The position numbers and the translations under genes are program-made. The notes under the pieces are model-generated. The model saw nothing but the letters and a program-made list of their open reading frames with translations. It made no database searches and had not been told where the DNA came from. 64,000 nucleotides of DNA from the NCBI GenBank assembly GCA_021399435.1, contig JAJTUP010000004.1, forward strand, positions 1,426,001-1,490,000, given 5' to 3'. Below, in pieces: positions 44,937-56,352 of this stretch (position 1 is the stretch's first letter; each line of letters starts with the position of its first letter). The stretch is from Diaporthe sp. PMI_573 (taxonomy: Eukaryota; Ascomycota; Sordariomycetes; Diaporthales; Diaporthaceae).

Positions 44937-46314
44937 GACGATGGATGAGCTGAGTCCCTGTCCCCGGATCGGCACGTTCAGTCCTGCCAGCACTTTTGGC
45001 ACAGGTAAGGAGATGGGGAACCCAACTTATTTGAACTGGCGCAGCGTTTGCTGTTGCAGTTGAAGCGTGCTTTGACGGGGCCCTTTGAAAATTTTAGTGA
45101 CGTCAGGGGACCGTTCCAGGCCTCAACGCCCGACATCTGCATGCAAGTATCCCGTAGCCAATTTCTTGAGACGGGCACCTGCAACCTGTTCCGCAAATTA
45201 AAAGTTTATTGTTGTCTGCCCATTTTGAAACCGGCACTCCCCCTCTCGGTGTCTTCTGCATCCCCCATATCTGTTTTCGAGTACGTGCAGCTTGGCGCCC
45301 AGACCTTGAGCGACCACACCGCCCAAATACAGTACAGAGGGTGCTGGGCACACGGGACAGTCAAAGTACCCTTCTCATTGCCAGTTTGAAGCCATCATCA
45401 CATTCAACACGTTAAATCTGGTATTTTATGTACTGTTTTTTTATTGATTTAGCCGTGACACGTTGGTTATTGCCTAGAGACAGCTTAGGCTGTTTATATA
45501 GAGAGATGAGAGGGAATGCCCCGGGGCTATCTCTCTTCTCAAACTTCTTTCTTTTCTCTTCTTTCTTTCCATATAAAATACCCATGCCCCCTATAAATAG
45601 TACTAAATTTACTCCTATGACAACGGTTGCTCTGGAATGATGCGTTGTATGAGGGGGGGGCGACGGGGGATGTAGAAGGGACCCCCCTTCTCACATGAAG
45701 AAAATAATCAGTGCCTGTTGGAATCCTCAGCCCAGGCTCCAGAGTCTAGCAAATTTGTGCTGTTTTGAAGACCGGACATGCGAGTGTCAAATCGCCCTTG
45801 AACAACCCAGGCAAAGAACAAGATACCAGGAATCTGATGCTATGGGAGCGAACAGAATTTAGCACGTGGGTCCTGAGTGGTAGCATTATACTTTTGACGT
45901 CTGCCTTGCTCAACAGCCGTTGTATTGAGACTCGGACTCGGACTCGGACTCAAAGAGCAAGAAAAGAGGAAATCGTCAGGGCAACGAATAAGGGAATGAA
46001 AAGTCGATATACAAATACGAGAGAATTGGGCCGGTTTGTTTAGGCGCAAATGGTGAGGCTCACTTCTATCCAAATCTGCCGAGCAACACTTCATCGGCCA
46101 TCGACACTAGTCGGCCCAATCCGAGACTGTCCATCATCATCAGCTATGGCTACTGTGCATTATATGGTCAGTTGGTGCAAAAGAGCCCAAGTCTTCTTGT
46201 AGAGTACCATGAGTTTTGAGCGTGATATACCCAACTGTCATAGGTCTATACGCAAGCATCAAGATTACATGAGAAGAATCAATAACTTCGTGAACATTCA
46301 CGCCGTGACAAGTC
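44937..46314. other. Intergenic with C/T tract and hexamer repeat
   Basis: No gene is supported. A C/T-rich stretch lies at about 45528-45572, a G run at 45652-45660, and a short GACTCG tandem repeat at 45929-45951. Confidence 0.45.
45929..45951 (+). repeat. GACTCG tandem repeat
   Basis: Three GACTCG units are followed by a partial GACTC in non-coding sequence. It is a simple repeat without visible function. Confidence 0.8.
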
Positions 46315-47760
46315 TCAAAAGCCTGCTGACGCATCACCACCTCCAAACATCATGGAGCCTCCAGACGCCATCAATCCCGAATTACCCGACATGACACCCA
46401 GCGCAATCATCCCAATGCCCATGAGAGGGGGAAGGCAAGCAGCCAAGTAGCGCTTCCAGTCCTTACCCTTCTTGATTTTCGCGTTGACCTCCTCCTCTCT
46501 CCGCTTGCTGTGGCCCTGCTCCTGCTCGTACTGGTCTTTCAACGACTTCTCCAGATCCTCTATATCCTTTGCTCTCTTGGCGTCCCTCGCATCCAGCACC
46601 TTCCTTTCGTCGGCGTACTGCTTCCGCAACTCATTGTACAGCTCCTCGTCCTTCTTCCGGGTGTTCAAGATTTGTTTCCGCTCTGTTTCGTACGCATCTA
46701 ATTGTTCCGTTGCCCTGATCAGGTCCTCTTGGAGCTTCTTCTGTGTCTTCTCGTACTCCTCTGTCTTTTCTTTCAGTAGCTGCTCCAGATTCACTTTGAG
46801 GTCCTCCTGCGCCTTATCGGCCTGCTTCAACTTGTCCTGCAGATCTTCTTCCTGCTTCTGCAACCTTTCCGCAAGATCACGGTCGCGTTCTTCCATGGCT
46901 TGCTGGTGCTCCTCCCTAAGCTGCTCGATCTCCGCAGCCCACTTCCTCTTTGCCTCTGCCAAGTCCTTGTTGACCTGCTGACCAGCGGATGTGCGCTCGA
47001 GTTCACGATTCTCATCAACCAGCTCCCTTTGGATTTGCAAGGTTGCAGGGCCGTTCTTCATGCGGCCTTTGAGTAGATGGTCTACTATGCTCAGTGCAGA
47101 GGCCCGGTCGTTGTCCCATCGCATGATCGGACTCCCTCGAGAGTGCATGAAGCCCCAGAAACCATTCTCGTCTTTCAATTCGGACTCCCTGCCGACGGAG
47201 ACGCTGTAGTCCTCTTTTCCCCACATACTTGTGGAGAGCACAACGTGCTTATAGGCATCATCGCCACAAAGTTCCTTGAACATCTTGATATTCCGGAGAG
47301 ACGATCCCGTTAGGCGGTTGTCGCTGATTCGATGGATGTAGACGATGCCCGTTAGTTGTGCTCCTCTTCGATAAGACCCGCTCAGGAATACAGCTATGTT
47401 CTTCAGTATGTCCGTATCCGAGGTGAATGTATCGTCGAAGCCAGGTGTGTCGATCAGGTATACGGTCCCATGGACAGGGTGGAGGAAGCTGTACGTGCCG
47501 GTCATCGCTGTCACTGTTTCCAATGGTCAGTTTTCTGCCTCGAATAAGAACAACGGCCTTGGGGAGCACACTAGACTTTAATCCATGTCCCACTGGAACT
47601 TCTTGATCGACCAGTTTGGATATGAATGTGCTTTTTCCAGACCCGGTGATGCCCATCACGGCAATGATGATGTCGGAAGACCTGCGGATTGAGCGTACAA
47701 AGTCAGGAGATGAGCTAGTTCATATCACAATCTAGTTATCCTAACTCACCTGAACTCCAT
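46315..47760 (-). CDS. AIG1/IMAP-like GTPase with coiled coil and C-terminal membrane segment
   Basis: Three exons (47760-47750, 47681-47572, 47513-46315) give 439 residues. The first exon is only 11 nt (ATG GAG TTC AG, donor GTGAGT). G1 is GITGSGKST (about residues 14-22), G3 is VYLIDTPGFDD, and a G4-like strand (KHVVLSTSMW) lacks a clear NKxD, as in the neighbouring gene. After the G domain comes a Glu/Lys/Gln coiled coil of about 150 residues. The final 40 residues are hydrophobic (YLAACLPPLMGIGMIALGVM) and Gly-rich, suggesting membrane anchoring. Together with the divergent homologue at 48751 it resembles septin/GIMAP-type membrane GTPases. Function is unknown. Confidence 0.75.
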
Positions 47761-48750
47761 GGTGACACCGGATTGCTGAATTAGTGCAGATTCGAGTTGA
47801 AAGATGGCTTTGGGTTACTCTTCAGGAGACTACAGAACGGCGTGAGGTGGAGATTGTCACGGCACAGCATGACAGGTACTCGGGTCAGGGTAAAGGACTT
47901 GTTGCTGCGCTACCTCGGGAGGAAAGGAGGAGATGAGCTAGCTAAAGCCCGACGACTGGTGGGTGATCTTATACAACATCCTGGCCGGTGTGCCAACAGG
48001 AGGTGCACTCTAGGACAGAACTGGAGAGCAGAGATATCTGGCACCTGCGCAGATTCAGTCAAAGGAGCGAGGCTCATTACTCCCAATTCCCCACATTCAT
48101 GGACACGATGAGGCTCTGCGCAACGAGGCGGCCAGGCTAGTCTAAATTAGAGGGTAACACAGCGTCAAGCCATGCTTTATCTGAATGGACGCACCTGCAG
48201 GGAGGATCTATCTGAGGCTGGCTGGCTTACATGCATATGCCGTGTTCAGCCAAGCAAAATGCCCGACTGCGGAGAAGGGTGCATGGGCTGGTGGAGAGAT
48301 TGGTTGGGATGGGCGCGAGGAGGGCGGGGTGGTGAGACAAGGCTGTCTCAACTTCCCAAAGCACCATGTATGGAGCTGAAAAATTGTGACACACCGGAAG
48401 CTTGTGCTGAAAACGATGGCGGGTACTTGCATACTGTCCCCTCTGTGACCCTCCTTAAGAGCAACTATTGGGTATTAACGTGCTTCAGGTTGTCACAAGG
48501 GCCAGGGGTATCAAGATAACGCCTGGCATGCCCTACGTGGTCTGTGGCTGCTTACGACAATTTCATCGAGGTTGGTCCCCGGCTTGCATTGTGCCAGTTT
48601 TCCCACCACGCTTCTTTCAGTGATTGATTACAAGGCTATGGGTATATGAGTACAAATCTGATCATGTCCAATCTGTAGACAGGTTTGTCCTTGCACCCCA
48701 CAGCAATCCCGTTCTCGTCATCAGGCGCTCATGTCTTGAATATTGTCAAC
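47761..48750. promoter_or_regulatory. Divergent promoter region of the GTPase pair
   Basis: About 1 kb separates the starts of the two head-to-head GTPase genes. No gene is supported inside. The arrangement allows shared control, but no defined site is recognised. Confidence 0.4.
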
Positions 48751-50825
48751 ATGGCAACTCCCATGGATGTATTGCAATCTTCGTCAGTTCCTATCCGAGT
48801 TGACTCTTCCTTCTTTCGAGATGGGCACAGATCGCAAGCCAATGATGTCTTCATTGCCGTTATGGGCTTGACGGGCTCCGGGAAGAGCACGTTCATATCG
48901 CATCTGACAAAGTCCACGGTGAAAATCGGGGATAAGCTACAATCCTGTTCGTCAATGTCCCAGTACTGCCGCGCATTTGCTTAGTATCTAATGCTCCCAA
49001 GGCACACAAGAAGTAAGCGTCTACCACTACCAATATAACGAGACCACAAATGTATACCTCGTCGACACACCTGGCTTTGACGACACCAATCTCTCAGACA
49101 CGGATGTGTTAAGGGAGATCGCAGCATGGCTGACTGGATCATACAACAACGAAGTCAAGCTAAGCGGCATCTTGTATTTGCATCGCATTACCGACCCGCG
49201 CATGACCGGTTCTGCAAAGAAGAACCTTTTCATGTTCAAGAAGCTCTGTGGACCGGACGCCCTCAAGCATGTGGTCCTAGTAACCACTATGTGGGAACTG
49301 GTCAATGAGAGAACAGGTAAGGAGAGGCAACTGGAGCTTGAGACCACTGAAGAATTCTGGGGATATATGCTGCGAAAGGGTTCTAGGATCGAACAACACA
49401 TGAACACACCAGACTCTGCCCGTCGTATTGTGCAACTTTTCATGGCAAAGAAAAGTCGTCCAAGCTCTCCTGTACTGCTTGCTATTCAAGATGAGATGGT
49501 CAACAACAACAAGGATCTGGACGAGACTGAGGCAGGCAAAGGGCTTGAAGGCGTTTTGGCGAAGGAGCGGGAACGATTCAGGCGGGAACTGGAACAGGCG
49601 CGTCAGGAGATGAAAGAGGCCATAGATATGAGAGATAGAGAGTCACAGGAAGAAATTGCCAAGCAACAGGGAGAGGCAGCAAGGAAGATGAAGCAGTTCG
49701 AGAGACAGCAAGAGGAGCTCAAGATCACTATGGAGAGGCTTCACAGGGAGAAGTATGAAGCACTTGAAGCTGACATGAGCAGACACAGGAAGGAGATTGA
49801 AACCAGGAACCAGGAGAGGGAGGCTGAGTGGAGAAAGCAGAGGGAAGAACTGAGTGGCCAAGTCACCTCCCTTACCACACGCCTGAAAAAGGGGGTGGGT
49901 CTACAAGTTGGGCAGTCCCTTGAGGTGCCTCCTGTTCCAGCCTGGGGCAGGACGACAAGCTTGACGTTAAGGGGAAGTGAGTGGGCCTTTTTGGGGCCTT
50001 ACGCAAAAATATGGTACCTTCATCCTGATCGCTGCTTGTGATGTAGTAACTGACTTGCTTTTAGGGGTGTCAAAGAAGAGATGCGGAATGACTTCATACC
50101 GCTGTTAAAGGAATCTGGAGACGCTCCAAGGTTGAAACGGTTTGTCATGGGAGACGCAGACAGCTCATATTTTGCGCACTATCATACAGGCTTCCTGTTC
50201 ACACGATGTCATTGTGAGTTAACACCAGAAGCCAAACTTTCGCTGACCCATTCAGTTGACAACACACCTTCAGATTATGGACGAGTGAAAGACAGCTATC
50301 CTGGATTGTTCGACTTCCTTAACAGCAAGAAAGGAACAGAATGTCCCAAGTGCGTTTCACTTGGACCTCAAGGAAGCTACTTCATATCAACAGGGAAAAG
50401 GTCTTCCTTCAAAATTCATCCAAATGCTCCGATTTCAGAGCAGGCGGCATCAGCTAGCCGATTGTGGTGGGGATTTGATGGAGCATACGTCATGGAGGTG
50501 AAGAACAAGCCACTGCAATTCAGCCTGGCAGGCCACTACAGCGGCCTTGATGACCTACTGAGGAAGAGATCCAGTGAATCTAAGATACAGGTATTCCTAC
50601 ATTTCCTGCCTCAGTACATGACACTTGCATTTGTGATGTGGTATACATGCTTACTTGTAATGATAGGAGCTTGCTATGGACATCAAGGGAGGCAAGGCTT
50701 GGGCTGTAGTATTTGAGGATGGACCAAGGGCAGCCAAGTTCCAGATGGGTGATGAAGATGGCAGGTGGGACCAACGCTTCCAAGAATTCACAGCCGCCAA
50801 CTTCGGCTTCAACTGGCCTACATAA
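48751..50825 (+). CDS. AIG1-like GTPase with coiled coil and unknown C-terminal domain
   Basis: Five exons (48751-48946, 49002-49894, 49951-49976, 50065-50590, 50667-50825) join in consistent phases and give 599 residues. One exon is only 26 nt. G1 is GLTGSGKST (residues 39-47) and G3 is YLVDTPGFDD, with Asp near 87. The segment ILYLHRITDPRMTGSAKKNL matches its divergent neighbour closely. A Glu/Arg/Gln coiled coil covers about residues 210-360. The C-terminal 220 residues form a Cys/aromatic-containing domain (FLFTRCHCEL, KGTECPKC) not present in the partner, ending in an acidic/aromatic block (QEFTAANFGFNWPT). The shared G domain with different C-termini suggests a duplicated pair that diverged in output or localisation. 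Confidence 0.75.
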
Positions 50826-52190
50826 GCCCCAGCGTGCCAAGTGGGAATTCTGCCCAAGCAGACTCCATTTTCCCGTCCTCATCGTCTTTTGGACAATACA
50901 CAGGCTATCAATCCATACAAGGCTATATTCAATGATGCTGGTGACATTTATCTTGGAGCAATGAACAAATTATTATGCGTTCATTGCACCTCCTGCCGCA
51001 CCCTTTAGAGTCTAATTCACTCCTTGGGACTTGTGGAACATATACTCCCGAAATGAAGGACCCAAATAAGGGTCAATCAACCAACCATGACGCGGCACTA
51101 ATGCTTCGAAAATGATATATATTCCATGTAAGTCTCGGTGTGCCGTCTGCGCGGCCGCTGATGTGGCCATCAAAGAGACGGCGGCAATGATAGCATCGCA
51201 GGCATTGCAGTGGCTCAAGTCTCAGGTTTTAGAAATGCAAAATTCATCAAGTCGCTACAATCCAGATGATTCTGAGTCCAATGATATTCTACAACCCATT
51301 CGAGTTGTTCCTTAGCCATTCATGAATCCATAGATGAGGAGCAAACACATTTATTTCTTGGGGCCACCATCGGCCGGCTCTCCAGCACAAGTTAGCAAGC
51401 GTCGTCAGGCAAGATGTCGTCTCATTCGAGCACATAATGCCAATGCGCATATGAGCACAAACAGCTTCATAGCCTGGCTGTATATTGGATATGTTCTGCG
51501 GGGTCCCTTGGTCACCCCGAGGTACTTGAGACCTGCAGCAGAGCTCCCAATCTAGATTCAAGCGCTGCTATTTTGAGGTAAAGGAGTGGAGGGAAGGAAA
51601 CGTTTCAAAGGCGTTTACCGTCTCAAGATGGTCAATTTCAATTTTAGTCCCGTACGAAACAGTCTCAAATAAGTCAGCTTGATGGCTTTCTTTTTTGTAG
51701 TTTTCCTTTTTTTTTTTTTCGCTTTTGCCAGAATCTGTTCATCCAGCATCGCTTGGCATTTTTTGCTCGATCTTCAGTGTTTTGAGTAGACATGTGCAAC
51801 GTCGTTCTGCTTTGTCCATCCTGACAGCGCATGGCAACCCTGAACAAAGGGCCTAAAGACTTGACGCATTCGGAGCTCATTTGAGCACCTCAACGATGAA
51901 ATAAATGTGCGTTAATGCTCTATTGTAAACTTTATCCTCTGCTCTGGGTAACAAGATACTTCGTCGATTGTAAAGTAATACTATTCAGGGTATACAGCAA
52001 AGCTCTTTGGTATCCCTCACCTACAGCTCATTGGTTGAAGACTAGGCTCCCTAGCACACTCTTGGTTCTCGAGTCTCACAGGCAAGAAACAAGCGAGGAC
52101 TACAGCTGGTCACTTCATCGATTCTCTCCATCACTATCGCGTCAGAATTTGATCGACAACTGATCAAGACCCTCGGGCATCCACCTGATC
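50826..52190. other. Intergenic with diverged repeat
   Basis: No gene is supported. The segment 51320-51545 is a diverged copy of one at about 54020-54280. A T-rich run lies at 51705-51719. Confidence 0.45.
51320..51545 (+). repeat. Diverged direct repeat, copy 1
   Basis: It shares an identical 22-mer with copy 2 that contains CCAATGCGCATATGAGCA (51436-51457 here). A related block lies upstream (near 51342-51365). A TACTTGAG block lies 85 bp downstream of the 22-mer start in both copies. Differences include many C/T and G/A changes, as expected of an old, possibly RIP-mutated duplicate. Its nature (element end or UTR duplicate) is unknown. Confidence 0.55.
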
Positions 52191-53798
52191 ATGGCTACTG
52201 TCCGGCCTAGCCGATTAAAACTGGGCAATGACCGCTGGTCCCTCTTTCTTCGCCAGAAGCGTCTCCAAGACCAGCTCCGGAGGCTCAGAAATGATTTCAA
52301 GAATTGCTACTGCCCACCTGGATGTCGAGGTGGCACGCAAAATCATGTCCCCGCCGGTCCTCCATCGCTCCCCGCCCATATGCAGCCCCTACATGGCCCA
52401 TATGTGGCTGCGGATAGTGAAATGCCTCGCACACGTGCCAGACCAGAGGAGCGGAGGCACCCTGATATCGTGGTTGTGGCCGAGGCACGAGGCACATCAG
52501 ACATACTACTCCACCGCAATAGAATCAGAGCTACACTGCGAATGTCGCTGCAGGTCTATAGGGACCCAATTCCCACGGGAAGGATAGGGTATTTCGGGGA
52601 GATGTTTCTAACGCGCCCGGGGCAAGAGGAGCAATTCATAGGCTTCATTCATGCCTGGCGGGTGGACCGGACTTCAGATGATTGGGTAGATCTATTGCTG
52701 GGCGACTTTGGTGAGAGTTTTGGTGACGACACACCCTTTTTCGAAATGCGAATCTTCTTTAGTAGGCTCTTTGCAAGGACCGACCTCGATGAGCAAATTA
52801 CTACAGACCGGAATGGAAATGTCCTTCCACGCCCTCCACTTCGGCAAAGCTTTGCCGCACCTTGGGCGAGACTTAATGACAATACTAACTTCGTCTTTAT
52901 ACCAATGATTTGGTTGGATGACAACGTTTGTACTACCCTAGCTGTTTGACTTACTCTCCCCAATCCCCAGCAATCATTACATTATATGAATCTAACCCTC
53001 TAACACTGCCCCGGTCCTAGGTTACAGGACAGCGCATTATCGACCAGGGCTTCAATTTGTTTTACAGATTAATGGCGGGTGGGACTCTGCCAGAACGTAA
53101 GTAGTATCCAGAATTTTAGCCCAGAGCCAATATAGCACAGATTCGCTATAAACAAGGCTAACAATCCACATGGCAGCATATAATCTCGGCGGCCCGCTTA
53201 CCAGTAAGCAGCTCTCCGATACAATCTTGACTCCGTTGAGATGGAACATATCCCAGCTCTAGCCCACAGCAATATAGGTGTCTTTTCAGGCTACAACTCC
53301 TGAGACAGTCTATGGTCCAGCTCCTCTCCATTTCCATATAGAACAACTTCCTCGCTACTTCGATTGCTGACTCTAAATGCTACAGTCCTCCTGGAGCCGG
53401 GTATACTGGGAGTGGCGTATCGCAGTAATTGGGCCTCTTCGATAAACCCTGGTCTAGAAATGACGTTTGGGGAGAGGGTCAGGACTGTAGGACGGGCATA
53501 CGAGAGGAACGGGTTCTTGTACTTGAATCAAGGAGAGGATGAAGATGTAATGGGCCGCAGGGTCGACCCCCAGGACCATCCCGCAGCCCCCGGCGACGTG
53601 GCCATCACGCCTCCGAACCCGCCCGACACGGACCTCGAGACTCCATCACCGGTGCGACTCAAGCGACGCCGAATACGGTCGCGTACACCAGAATCACCGA
53701 CGAATGATAGGGTGACCTCGTCTTCTTCGCGTTCGTCTTCGACGGACTCTTCTCCCTCGCCCGCTTCCCCACGAAGGGTGCTGTTTCCGCGAAGATAG
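52191..53798 (+). CDS. Hypothetical protein with disordered basic/Ser-rich tail
   Basis: Three exons (52191-52925, 53021-53096, 53386-53798) join in phases 0 and 1 and give 407 residues. I do not recognise the family. The N-terminus is Arg/Leu-rich (LRQKRLQDQLRRLRNDF) and could form a helix. The middle part (IGYFGEMFLTRPGQEEQFIG; FIHAWRVDRTSDDWVDLLLG) looks like a folded alpha/beta domain, and the second exon (GQRIIDQGFNLFYRLMAGG) continues it. The last 70 residues are Pro/Ser-rich with a likely nuclear-localisation cluster (RLKRRRIRSRTPES). The second intron is about 289 nt, long for this genome. The gene is flanked by a diverged direct repeat. Confidence 0.62.
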
Positions 53799-54356
53799 CT
53801 GCCGCCGGGCAGGAGCGATTCGGGTGGCCTGACGATGGCTTGTTGATGATTGATGAGCTTTGTACTCTTTTTTGGGGGGGGGGCGGGCGCTGGTTTGTTC
53901 CGTGGTCCCACGTCATCGTATGAAGCTGTGGCTGGGCTATTGTCTCCCTTAGTCCAGATTGTCTTTGTGCTCAAGTGGTCGAATCCACAGCCCCATAATC
54001 TTTCTCAACGCGGCTCCACGACCCTCATGAATGAATGACAATCAAATGCATTTGTTTCTAGAGGCCGACCTCGACCAGAGTCATGGCAATCGATCATGGT
54101 CCCGCAAGATAGGGTCTAATTCAAGCCCAAATTGCCCAGCCACCTAGGCTGAATTCAACCCCACAATGCCAATGCGCATATGAGCATAAATCGTTGCAGA
54201 GGTTGACTGTGTCTAGAATGACTCAGAATAGGACGTTGGCCTCTCAAAAGTACTTGAGGGTTTAAGCAAAGCTCACAACATTGAATGTAGACTCTGGGTC
54301 ACCGAACTCCTTGTTCGATCTTACAACATAGCCCACTTTGATTTCAATTGACTAAG
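53799..54356. other. Intergenic with second repeat copy
   Basis: It holds a G run (53873-53884), the second copy of the diverged repeat, and the promoter region of the aminotransferase-fold gene. No gene is supported. Confidence 0.45.
54020..54280 (+). repeat. Diverged direct repeat, copy 2
   Basis: The identical 22-mer is at 54165-54186. The related upstream block is at 54043-54065 and TACTTGAG is at 54250-54257. It is in the same orientation as copy 1, and together they bracket the gene at 52191-53798. Confidence 0.55.
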
Positions 54357-55737
54357 ATGGCTGAGGCAACACATACACCATTTGGACATCAGATGCTTCA
54401 GCATTTTCTCTTGGACGAGAAATTAGTTAACCTTAATCATGGTGAGCTGATCCAAAGTTTGTCCGATGAATTAGAGAGTACTGGATTCTCACAATGCTAC
54501 AGGCTCCTTTGGCTGCGCAGCCAAGCCTGTCCGGGACGCCATGCGCCAATTCCAGGACGCCTCGGAGGCGGCACCAGATCGCTACATACGATACGAGTAT
54601 CCGGATCTCCTTGACAAGTCCCGAGCAGCTGCAGCGTCCTACCTCAATGTCCGCGTTGACGAACTCGTCATTGTGCCCAACGTCTCGACAGCCGTCAACG
54701 CCATCTTGCGCAACCTGAGATTCGAAAAGGGAGACGTGATCGTCTACCTCGACGTTAGTTACCGCTCCAACGTGAACACGATCGAGTACATACTCGAAAC
54801 AACGCAAGCAGAGTCAGCAAAAGTCGACTTTACCCTCCCCTGCTCAGATGCCGAGATTCTCACAGCCTTCCGCAACACCATCCTCGCCCAGAAGGGGCGC
54901 GCCAAGCTTGTCATATTTGACACCATAGCCAGCCTACCCGCTGTACGCCTCCCCTTCGAGGAGATGGCCTCCATCGCGCAGGAGCACGGCGTCGTGACCC
55001 TCGTCGACGCCGCCCACGGCATAGGCCACCTGCCCCTGGACATCAAGGCCCTGGACCCGGACTTTTTCACATCAAACTGCCACAAGTGGTTGTTCACGCC
55101 GCGGGGGAGCGCTGTCCTCTATGTGCCCCTTCGTAATCAGCACCTAATCCGCTCGTCCCTACCGACGTCGCACGCCTTCGAGCCGCGGCCCCGGCCGGGT
55201 GCCGTACGTGCGCCAAACCCGCTGCCCCCTTCTGATAAGAGCAACTTTGTGCAGCAGTTTGAGTTCGTGGGCACCGTGGACAATGCGTCTCTGCTTTGTA
55301 TCCCTGCGGCGCTGGAGTTCCGCCGTACGGTCTGCGGGGGCGAGGCGGCTATCATGGGGTACTGCTGGGAATTGGCGAGAAAGGGCGGTCTCGCCGCCGC
55401 AAAGGTTCTTGGCACCGAGGTCATGGACAACGAAGATGGGACTCTGACGAGGCAGTGTTCTATGGTAATGGTGAGGCTGCCTATCGAAATACGCGATACT
55501 GATAGGGTGATAGAGGGTGTAGCCCCCGAAGAGACAGCAGGCGTGCAGGCTTGGATTTGCGAGACTCTGGTGAAGAAATACAATACCTTTGTAGCTATTG
55601 TATGGTACAAAGGAAAGTTGTGGGCTAGGTTCTCGGCGCAGATATATCTGGATGAGAGTGACTTTGTGTGGGGAGCTAAGGTGCTCAAAGAAATGTGCGA
55701 GACCATAATGGCGAAGGCTGTCGTAGGGACGAACTAG
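54357..55737 (+). CDS. Class-V aminotransferase-fold PLP enzyme
   Basis: Two exons (54357-54441, 54503-55737) join in phase 1 (donor GTGAGC, acceptor CTACAG) to give 439 residues. The junction restores the family start motif NLNHGSFGCAAKPV. PLP-binding features are NVSTAVNAILRNL, the Asp/His pair in LVDAAHGIGHLPLD, and the Schiff-base lysine in NCHKWLFTPRGSAVLYV. The family covers isopenicillin-N-epimerase-like and hercynylcysteine sulfoxide lyase-like (Egt2-type) enzymes. Which reaction applies cannot be told from sequence alone; an ergothioneine-pathway or related C-S lyase role is one possibility. No biosynthetic partner is adjacent. Confidence 0.85.
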
Positions 55738-56352
55738 CCAGTTAACAAGAAAATATCTGCAGAGGCGATGTCGGGGGCGGCAATATATGCTTGGTACTGG
55801 CTGGCTCGCTGTGAAATGTTGACTATTGCGTCGTATTGGCTCTTCGTTACTCCCAAACTGCCATTACTTCAGAGTGTATTACTAAGCATCCATATTTTGC
55901 GTTCCGACAGAAATAAACCATGCAAGTGTTGCTAAGGGGACACCAGAGCGGCCAGGAACATCCGGCTTGCGGCCTTCATAATGGTATTGTAGCATCATGC
56001 TATACTTTTTGGTCATATTGCTCCACGCGGTGCTTATCGAGACGGCTTGGGTGAAGAAGAGATGTGTCTATAGTATTCTTTCACCAATGTTAAGGGGTCT
56101 ATTGTGAAATTTACAAAGTATTTGTTCAAAGAAGAGAATGGGCTTGCCCTAGGAAACTACCTCGAGGGCACAGCGATGAATCGCGGCTATTATAAAACGA
56201 TTGATATTTCTCAGGTCAGGTCAGAGACCAATCCTCATCATTGATATGTATTGGTCTTGCAACAGCCTGCGCATCATCACTTGCTCAATGCCTCAGTAAA
56301 CAACGCCGGTGGCCTAAACTTTCTTGACAGGGGATCAGGTAAGTACAGCAGC
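55738..56352. other. Intergenic
   Basis: It holds the 3' flank of the PLP-enzyme gene and the promoter of the next gene, including a TATA box at 56191. Confidence 0.45.
56191..56197 (+). promoter_or_regulatory. TATA box
   Basis: TATAAAA lies about 160 bp upstream of the ATG at 56353 and about 55 bp upstream of an ATG at 56246. The spacing suits either start if the leader is spliced. Confidence 0.4.

Noticed and set aside
46472..46981. Ser/Cys-rich plus-strand frame
   Set aside because: It is the antisense of the Glu/Lys coiled coil of the GTPase at 46315, not a secreted protein.
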